From Phaeodactylibacter xiamenensis (lineage in GTDB: Bacteria; Bacteroidota; Bacteroidia; Chitinophagales; Saprospiraceae): a stretch of DNA of 64,000 nt. How positions within the stretch are numbered: position 1 is the stretch's first letter; each line of letters starts with the position of its first letter. The translations under genes were made by a program, and so were the position numbers. Below, in pieces: positions 56,881 to 64,000 of the stretch. The notes beneath the pieces are model-generated. The model was not told where the DNA came from and ran no database searches. It saw only the letters and a program-made list of their open reading frames with translations. The stretch lies in NCBI RefSeq assembly GCF_000759025.1, contig NZ_JPOS01000038.1, positions 186,001 to 250,000 on the forward strand, read 5' to 3'.

Positions 56881-59313
56881 ATGCTACGAATACTGCATAC
56901 TGTTGTTTCTATTGTTTTTTCCCCGCTATTGCTGTTGGGTCAGCAGTATGGTATTACGGGTGTTGTAATGGCGAAAGCCGAGGCACAACCGGTCGGCGGA
57001 GCCACGCTTTTTCTGGCAGAAACGGGCGCGGTTGCGGAAACCCACCCGGATGGCACTTTCGAGCTGGAAGCAGAAGTTCCCGGCCCCTACAGCCTGACCG
57101 TTTTCATGCCGGGCTTCACTACGATAGTCCGGGAAGTCACCCTCAGCCCGGAGCAACCGGTGGCGGAGCTTGAACTGGCGCTGGAGGGGTTAAGCATTGA
57201 TATGGAATCGGTGGAGGTGCACGCATCACGGGGCGCGTACAGCATGTCCCGACTAAGAAACGTGGAGGGTGCCGCCATTTATGCAGCTAAAAAAAGTGAA
57301 CTCATCGAATTGGAGAAAGCCATGGGCAATCTGGCTGCCAATAACGCCCGGGAAATTTACAAGGGCGTACCAGGGCTCAATATCTGGGAAAACGATGGCG
57401 CGGGTCTCCAATTGGCTATCGGTGCCCGGGGGCTGGACCCTAATCGGACCTCCAACTTTAACACCCGTCAAAACGGGTATGACATTAGCGCGGATGCCTT
57501 AGGCTACCCTGAAAGCTATTACACTCCTCCGGCGCAGGCCCTGCAGCGAATTGAAGTGGTGCGCGGGGCGGCTTCTTTGCAATATGGCACGCAGTTTGGC
57601 GGGTTGCTTAATTTCGTTTTCAAAGAAGGGCCCCGGGATAAGCCTTTTGAGTTCACTACCGAAAACACCTACGGCTCCTTTGGGCAGCTGAATACCTTCA
57701 ACAGCGTGGGCGGCACTGTTGGCAACCTGAACTACTATGCTTTTTACCAATATAAGCAGGGCGATGGCTGGCGCCCCAATTCCGGCTATGAGCAACATAC
57801 GGCTTTTGGCCGGCTGCAGTGGAAGCCGGCTAAGCGGCTGGAACTGGGCCTGGAGTATACCCACATGAACTACCTGGCGCAGCAGCCCGGGGGACTGGCA
57901 GACTTCGAATTTCAGCAAGACCCACAGCAGTCCAAACGTGCCCGCAACTGGTTTAAGGTAGACTGGAACCTGGCAGCATTTACCCTGGACTACCGTCTTT
58001 CCAGCCGTACCCGCATCAACTGGCGCAACTTCCTCCTCATGGCACAACGGGACGCCCTTGGCGAGCTTGGTCCCATCAACCGGCCGGACCCGCTCCGCGA
58101 ACGCGACCTGATTTCCGGACAATATCAGAATGTGGGTTCCGAAGCCCGGCTTCTGCATCAGTACAAAACGAATCAGCAGCTAAGCACCTTTTTGCTGGGT
58201 ATTCGGCTATACCGCGGCTTTACCGACAACAGGCAGGGCGATGCTTCAGAAGCTGCCGGTCCTGATTTCCGCTTTCTCAATCCGGAAGACCTGGAGCAGT
58301 CCAGTTACGAGTTTCCGAGCCGTAATGTGTCGGTTTTCGCAGAGAACCTGTTCAATATTACACCCCGGCTGAGTATAACACCGGGCGCACGCTTTGAGTA
58401 CATCCGTACGTCTTCAGATGGGTATTACAAAGAGCGGGTCTTTTCGGGCGGGGAAGTGATCTTCGAGCGCCGGCTGGAAGATGCACGGGTGAATGAGCGC
58501 TCACTGGCGCTTTTAGGACTGGGCATTGGCTATCAGCTCAGGCCAGGAATAGAGCTATATGCCAATTACTCCCAAAACTACCGGGCGATCAACTTCAGTG
58601 ACCTGGCTGTGGTGAACCCTAACCTCATTATTGATTCCCTGCTGACCGATGAGCGGGGCTACAATGCGGACATTGGTGTGCGCGGAGATGCCCTTGATGG
58701 CCGGCTGAGGTTTGATGCATCCGCTTTCTATCTGCGCTACAACGACCGCATTGGGCTGGCAGAAATTACCGTACCGGACCCTATCGTGATTGAACGCCTT
58801 GTAGCCTTTCGGACCAATATCGGAGATGCGCGCATCCTCGGGTTGGAGTCCTTTGCCGAGGCAGACCTCTGGAAGCTTTTCGTAGATCAGGAAAGCCCAT
58901 GGTCGGTACTCGCCTTTGTCAATTTCAGCTACTTGCGGGGGACTTACATCAGTGGTCAGCGGCAGTTTGTGGGCAACGATGTGGAGCTTATCCCACCGGT
59001 GAGCCTTAAAACAGGCATAACCGTTCGCCGGGGGGGATTTTCCGGCAGCTACCTGCTGTCCCATGTACGTGCGCACTATTCGGATGCGACCAATGCTAAG
59101 GTTGTCGCTAATGCCACCCGGGGCATCATTCCAACCTATACGGTGATGGATTTATCTGCAAGTTACACCTGGAAGCGCTATCGGATTCAGGCAGGTATGA
59201 ATAACCTGACCGATGCCCGCTACTTTACCCGCCGGGCTACAGGCTACCCTGGTCCGGGGATCATTCCAGCAGAGCCGCGTCGGTTGTACATGGGGCTCCG
59301 CATCCGAATCTAG
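56881..59313 (+). CDS. TonB-dependent receptor (FecA-like)
   Basis: CarboxypepD_reg-like N-terminus (GITGVVMAKAEAQPVGGATLFLAETG), plug IYKGVPGLNIWENDGAGLQLAIGARGLDPNRTSNFNTRQNGYDI, barrel ending GIIPAEPRRLYMGLRIRI. Confidence 0.93.
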   Translation: MLRILHTVVSIVFSPLLLLGQQYGITGVVMAKAEAQPVGGATLFLAETGAVAETHPDGTFELEAEVPGPYSLTVFMPGFTTIVREVTLSPEQPVAELELALEGLSIDMESVEVHASRGAYSMSRLRNVEGAAIYAAKKSELIELEKAMGNLAANNAREIYKGVPGLNIWENDGAGLQLAIGARGLDPNRTSNFNTRQNGYDISADALGYPESYYTPPAQALQRIEVVRGAASLQYGTQFGGLLNFVFKEGPRDKPFEFTTENTYGSFGQLNTFNSVGGTVGNLNYYAFYQYKQGDGWRPNSGYEQHTAFGRLQWKPAKRLELGLEYTHMNYLAQQPGGLADFEFQQDPQQSKRARNWFKVDWNLAAFTLDYRLSSRTRINWRNFLLMAQRDALGELGPINRPDPLRERDLISGQYQNVGSEARLLHQYKTNQQLSTFLLGIRLYRGFTDNRQGDASEAAGPDFRFLNPEDLEQSSYEFPSRNVSVFAENLFNITPRLSITPGARFEYIRTSSDGYYKERVFSGGEVIFERRLEDARVNERSLALLGLGIGYQLRPGIELYANYSQNYRAINFSDLAVVNPNLIIDSLLTDERGYNADIGVRGDALDGRLRFDASAFYLRYNDRIGLAEITVPDPIVIERLVAFRTNIGDARILGLESFAEADLWKLFVDQESPWSVLAFVNFSYLRGTYISGQRQFVGNDVELIPPVSLKTGITVRRGGFSGSYLLSHVRAHYSDATNAKVVANATRGIIPTYTVMDLSASYTWKRYRIQAGMNNLTDARYFTRRATGYPGPGIIPAEPRRLYMGLRIRI

Positions 59314-59315
59314 GC

Positions 59316-61235
59316 TTACTGTTCGTCCGGTTTGAACTTCTCCAACTGCTGCCCGCTGCCTGCCTTCTGCTTGTCAGGTACGGGAAGACCGGATTGGGCC
59401 TGGTTGATCTCATTACTTTTGATTGGGACAACGGTGTCCTGACCGGTAGCCATCTCTGATGCTTTGTTTTCCGGTTGCGTGGCTTCTACTGTTTCCGGTT
59501 CCGGGGGCAGAATTTCCCGCAGTGCAGGGAAACGTAGGATACCTTTGATGGGGCGGACACTCGTAACGGCAGTGCGGGCACTTTCCAGATGGATATCAAG
59601 GGCCAGGTTGTAATTCTGCATGGCGGAGTTGTCGATGCGTTCGAGCGGGTAGGTGCTTTGCGTCTCCAAGGTCACAAAGAAGCGCTTTCGGCTCGCATCG
59701 GGCTCTACATCCACAATACGTACATTCAGCGTTTTATCACTACGGCGTACAACGAGATTGCCGATGTAGGGGGTGGCATCGAAGTTGACCGGATTGTAGT
59801 GGTCTTCAATGTCGATGGCGAATTTCCACTGGAAGGCGAACTCCCAGCCATCCTTTTTCGTCAGGTCAAAGCGACCGTCTGCTACGTTGGCGATAGGGTG
59901 GGAACTGGTCTGAATCTCTTCATTTATATCAAAGTATAAATATTTGCCCCCAACAGGCTCCTTGCTGCGTATACGGTAGCTGGCATTCAGTTTACTGGGC
60001 CGCTGATCAATAGGCCCGGCGAAGTTAGCCGATAGCGGCCGGCCGGTAATCGTAAACCGGCAGCCACCAACTTGCCCCTCTGCATCAAAGTAAGGCTCTG
60101 CATTAATCGTAGGCTGCCCGTCGTAAAGCCCGGACTGTACCTGCTCAATGGTCCAGAAGTTGCGGGTCATGTATTCCGGTATCCCCTCTACAATAAGGAA
60201 GTGTTTGTGCTCAATACCTTCGATCATGAGTGGTAGATCCTGCGCGCTTTGGAAGACCGGGTTGACGCTCTGCAGATAAGCCTGAATGTCTTCTGGGCCT
60301 GGCAGTGGGCTAAACATTTTCCACTTGTCACGAATATAGTCGAATTCGGTATAAATAATAGTTTCCCAATCCGTACCGGAGAAAGTGGCACTGCCAAGCT
60401 TACCAAAACCCAGGCTTGTGCTTAGCCGAGCGGGCAGCGGCCCGGTGAGATTGAGCCCGCCTTCCATTTCTATACGGTAGTTTTCTTCTGCTGAGGTCAG
60501 GTGCTTGAGCATGACCCCCTCAAACTCCCGCAGGTAGTAGGCATTCCCAATAAACTCCGGATTTTCCTGGTAAAAACGCCATAACTTGAGCATGGCTTCG
60601 GTGGTGCGGTAGTCGTTGGCTTCGAGCACAAACCGCATAGGCGATACGAAGGATCCTGACAAGGCCACAACCGAAGACTCCCGCTGATGATCTGTATCCA
60701 ATGCAGTTTGAAAAGCGGCGTATGGCGGGTTAACGCCAGCCTCAAGTGCAGCGCGGAGGTAACCGCTACAGGTTTTGTGCATGAAGTAGGAGTCGAAGTT
60801 TTCATCCGGATTGACCACAAACTGATTTTCCATACTGCTGAGGGTGAACACTCGGTTGGGGCTGAAGTCTACCTCCTCAAAAGAACGCTCAATATCCTCC
60901 TTCTGGAAAATATAGTAGAGCAGCCCCCCGCCCCGGATGTCTGCCGTTTCCACATCGGTACGCAAGGTGCGCCGGCCGAGGAACTTACTGATGTCCTGTG
61001 GCACATAGTCCCGGCGGCTGTTTTCGGGCGTCGTAAAGCCGCAGTACTCGCAGTGCTTTTTGAAGATGCGCTGCAGGGCATATCCCAGGCTAATCCGGGA
61101 ATAGCTGCGCTCAGGCGGCCAGCTTTCCCGGCGTGCTTCCTCAAGGCGGCGTTGATAGCGGTCAATGCGTTGCGCATCAAGCTCAGCCATCGGCAGCAAG
61201 AAAAAAGCAGATAACAGGGCAATCCAGATTCTCAT
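59316..61235 (-). CDS. Secreted protein of unknown function with CxxC motif
   Basis: 639 aa, signal peptide MRIWIALLSAFFLLPMAELDAQ, FKKHCEYCGFTTPENSRRDYVPQDISKFLGRRTLRTDV. Confidence 0.75.
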   Translation of the reverse strand: MRIWIALLSAFFLLPMAELDAQRIDRYQRRLEEARRESWPPERSYSRISLGYALQRIFKKHCEYCGFTTPENSRRDYVPQDISKFLGRRTLRTDVETADIRGGGLLYYIFQKEDIERSFEEVDFSPNRVFTLSSMENQFVVNPDENFDSYFMHKTCSGYLRAALEAGVNPPYAAFQTALDTDHQRESSVVALSGSFVSPMRFVLEANDYRTTEAMLKLWRFYQENPEFIGNAYYLREFEGVMLKHLTSAEENYRIEMEGGLNLTGPLPARLSTSLGFGKLGSATFSGTDWETIIYTEFDYIRDKWKMFSPLPGPEDIQAYLQSVNPVFQSAQDLPLMIEGIEHKHFLIVEGIPEYMTRNFWTIEQVQSGLYDGQPTINAEPYFDAEGQVGGCRFTITGRPLSANFAGPIDQRPSKLNASYRIRSKEPVGGKYLYFDINEEIQTSSHPIANVADGRFDLTKKDGWEFAFQWKFAIDIEDHYNPVNFDATPYIGNLVVRRSDKTLNVRIVDVEPDASRKRFFVTLETQSTYPLERIDNSAMQNYNLALDIHLESARTAVTSVRPIKGILRFPALREILPPEPETVEATQPENKASEMATGQDTVVPIKSNEINQAQSGLPVPDKQKAGSGQQLEKFKPDEQ

Positions 61236-61359
61236 CGCTTCGTATTGGGATTTTTGTTATTTATTCCGGCAAATATAACAATACATAACGCGGTTTGGAT
61301 GGCGAAATTTTGTACAGCGATGGTATATTCTTCTAATGACCACCCATACAGCGGATAGT

Positions 61360-64000
61360 TTACCGCATGAGCATGACATCACCTGTGAATACTTCCGTCG
61401 CACCGTCAGCAAAGGTGATTTCGGCATAGTATACAAAGATGCCAGGGTTAAGCTCCTCGCCTCTGAATCTGCCATCCCAGCCCATCATATTATTATTGGG
61501 CATGATGTCCTCCCGCTCGAAGACCAGGCTGCCCGTGCGGCTAAATATCCGCATGACCGGGATGTTGACAAGCGCTTTGTCTCCGTAGATGAAGAACTCA
61601 TCGTTCCTGCCATCTCCATTCGGACTAAATGCGGTGGGAATGTATACCCGGCGTACCCGCTCTACCTTCACATTGATGATGTCCTGTTCGGTACATACGC
61701 TCAGGGAGTCAAAAACCTGTAGGATATAGGTGGTCGTTCGCTGCGGGCTGACATTAATCGATTGCCCGGTGAACCGCAGCTGACTGCTGTCTGATGCAAT
61801 CCAGGTAAAGACTGGTGCGTCAGCAGAGGTGATGGCACTGAGCAGGATGGTATCACCGAGGTTAATGGTACGGTCCTGCCCGGCGTTGGCTGTTAATACA
61901 GGTGCAGGCGCTACAGTTTGTATTTGTTCTGTTTCGCACCCAAAGGAGTCACGTACAATCAAACTGTAACTACCGGCGAACAGGCTGGAGAAAACCGGGC
62001 TGTTGCCGAATACCACACCATCAAGGGAGTACTCGAAGGGGGATGTGCCGCCAGTTACGGTATCAATCCGTAGTTGGCCGCCGTTTTCACCGCTTACACA
62101 GGTGATATCGGTAGCGGAAGCTTCGAAATCGAGTGCGGCGGGCTGTGGCAATTCAAAAGTTGCGGTGTCGAGGCAGCCGCGCTCATTGGTCAGTGTCAGG
62201 CTGTAGGGGCCTGCAGCCAGACCACGGTTGTTCGATTGAGTATTGCCGTTGGACCAGGCGTAGGTGAAGGTCTCGCCCGGACCAATAGGAACGGCTTCCA
62301 GTGCGCCATCTGAAAACCCGAAACAAGTGACGGGCTCAGAAAGGGCGATGGCGGCTTCCAGGGGAGCATTTGGTTGGGGGAGTAGGGCTTCCGTGGTATC
62401 CTGGCACCCATCGGTATTCGTCACCGTCACGGAATAAAGGCCTGTGGGCCGGTTGTCCAGGGTATCTGTTGTGCTGCCGGTACTCCAGTTGAAGTCTGTG
62501 GGTTGGCCGTTGGTACTGACAGACAACTGCCCGTCGCTACCTCCAAAACAGGACACTTCCTGCTCTACCGCGATGGTGGCGATAAACTCTTCAGGTTGCT
62601 CGATTTCGTACGCTACTGGGAGCTCGCATCCATTGGCATCAGTGAGGAGTAAGGCGTAAACACCGGCACAGAGGTCGGTTAGTGCTGTCGTATCCGCTCC
62701 GTTGGCCCAGCTGAAGGTGTACGGTGGTGTTCCCCCTGATGCTTCTACACTAATGGCACCATCACAAAAACCGAAGCAACTGGTACTGCTTTGGCTCAGG
62801 ATAGTGAGCTCAAGGGCACTGGGTTCTTCCACAATCATGGTGAAAGCGGTATCGAAAAAGTTGTCCGCAATCGTGATTCCATAAGTGCCAGCGGTCAAAT
62901 TGGGGAGGCTGGCGATCTCGTTGTCTTCGTTGAGTACACCGGTGCCGGAGAGGCTGAGGTCGGTCTTTTCCCAGCTGTAATTATAGGGTGGAATGCCTCC
63001 CATGGCCGAAAATTCGATACTGCCGGTGTTTCCGCCATTACAAGCTACCGAATCAGCCTGGGCGATAGGTACGATGCCGGTCAGGAAATCCATCGTAAAG
63101 CAGGTATCGCCCACGCACCCAAAGTCATCAGTAACGGTCACGCAGCATGCTGCACCGCCCACCAGATTGTTATTGGAAGGGTCTGTCGTGCCGTCGCACC
63201 ATTCAATGGTGTATCCGCCGTTACCTCCGGTGGGGGTAGCTAAGGCCTGCCCATTGGCGTTGCCTTCACCAATAGCCGGTTGTATTTGCTCAACATTGAC
63301 TGAAATGGGCTCCAGGACTGTGAGGTTCGTATTGATGATGCTGTCGCAGCCAAGGAACAGGATGATGGTATCCGCATAGGAGCCGGTCTCCGTATAGGAC
63401 GAGCTGCCGACCTCAAAGCTGTCACCGGCACAGATGGTCGTGTCAATCTGCGTTACCGGGGTGATGTCGCCGGCATCATAAATATCGAGGGAGAACATAC
63501 CGGTTGCATTCGAACCATCCCCATCAATCAGTATGTAATAGGTAGCACCGCCCACCAGGCAGCTGAAGTTCAGGGCTTCGTCTTCGTCGCTGGGATCGTA
63601 AGAACTTTCAAGGTGCTGGAAGAACCCACTACAGGTGGAAAAAGCCCGGTAAAGGCTGAGCTGAATACCAATGGAGTCAACCAGCCGGTCAGAATTGGCC
63701 TCAATCCAGACGTTGCCGGATGGCGGTGCTTCAAAGGAGAACCAAACGGAAGTTTGCACGACAAAATTCGGGCTGAAGGGGTCGTTATTGTTGTCGGCGC
63801 AGTAGTTGCCGTAGAGGGTATTCGTACCGATGGTATCTCCGGGCGGGACAGCGCCCAGGTGAAGAGCATCGCACCGCTCGTTAGGTGCATCATCGACATC
63901 TGTACTGATTAGCCGAAGGCCGAAAACACCTTCTTCGTCTCCGGGGTCCGTGAAAGCACCGTCCACTAAAATATAGTATCGGGTATCCGGCTCCGGGCAG
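61360..64000 (-). CDS. SprB-repeat / gliding-motility-associated C-terminal (CHU_C) protein, 5' end outside window
   Basis: Repeats of the type SCFGFCDGAISVEASGGTPPYTFSWANGADTTALTDLCAGVYALLLTDANGC; C-terminal VYIPTAFSPNGDGRNDEFFIYG...FTGDVMLMR; the frame stays open past the predicted start (PEPDTRYYILVDGAF) to the window edge. Confidence 0.92.
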   Translation of the reverse strand, partial: CPEPDTRYYILVDGAFTDPGDEEGVFGLRLISTDVDDAPNERCDALHLGAVPPGDTIGTNTLYGNYCADNNNDPFSPNFVVQTSVWFSFEAPPSGNVWIEANSDRLVDSIGIQLSLYRAFSTCSGFFQHLESSYDPSDEDEALNFSCLVGGATYYILIDGDGSNATGMFSLDIYDAGDITPVTQIDTTICAGDSFEVGSSSYTETGSYADTIILFLGCDSIINTNLTVLEPISVNVEQIQPAIGEGNANGQALATPTGGNGGYTIEWCDGTTDPSNNNLVGGAACCVTVTDDFGCVGDTCFTMDFLTGIVPIAQADSVACNGGNTGSIEFSAMGGIPPYNYSWEKTDLSLSGTGVLNEDNEIASLPNLTAGTYGITIADNFFDTAFTMIVEEPSALELTILSQSSTSCFGFCDGAISVEASGGTPPYTFSWANGADTTALTDLCAGVYALLLTDANGCELPVAYEIEQPEEFIATIAVEQEVSCFGGSDGQLSVSTNGQPTDFNWSTGSTTDTLDNRPTGLYSVTVTNTDGCQDTTEALLPQPNAPLEAAIALSEPVTCFGFSDGALEAVPIGPGETFTYAWSNGNTQSNNRGLAAGPYSLTLTNERGCLDTATFELPQPAALDFEASATDITCVSGENGGQLRIDTVTGGTSPFEYSLDGVVFGNSPVFSSLFAGSYSLIVRDSFGCETEQIQTVAPAPVLTANAGQDRTINLGDTILLSAITSADAPVFTWIASDSSQLRFTGQSINVSPQRTTTYILQVFDSLSVCTEQDIINVKVERVRRVYIPTAFSPNGDGRNDEFFIYGDKALVNIPVMRIFSRTGSLVFEREDIMPNNNMMGWDGRFRGEELNPGIFVYYAEITFADGATEVFTGDVMLMR

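Overview
The window is a 64 kb stretch of a Bacteroidota chromosome, probably Saprospiria-like. That placement is inferred from many type IX secretion (T9SS) CTD proteins, CHU_C/SprB-type proteins, DUF4249 and DUF4199 genes, and the ftsX-DUF3098-uppP-truB cluster; no 16S is present. I saw no rRNA, tRNA or CRISPR array by eye. Housekeeping genes are leuS, ftsX, uppP, truB and a pyrC-like gene. The rest includes secreted/T9SS proteins, three M28 peptidases, an M16 peptidase, a SNF2 helicase, two TonB receptors, a PIN-domain toxin-antitoxin pair, a Uma2 nuclease-fold protein, an Rpn-type PD-(D/E)XK protein with a 21-bp tandem repeat, and one apparently complete IS4-like element (21-bp perfect terminal repeats, 6-bp TSD). 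Items most worth a second look: (1) a 14-nt poly-C tract in codons 6-10 of a large secreted beta-helix T9SS protein, a candidate phase-variation switch; (2) a DUF4856/imelysin-like/HTTM/TonB-receptor locus split by the IS; (3) two overlapping, mutually exclusive hairpins in the IS transposase leader; (4) a divergent pair of polytopic membrane proteins with beta-sandwich-like C-termini, flanking a degenerate 24-nt tandem/inverted repeat; (5) a tandem T9SS paralog pair with near-identical C-termini and diverged N-termini. All calls come from reading motifs in the sequence and translations; no database search was run.
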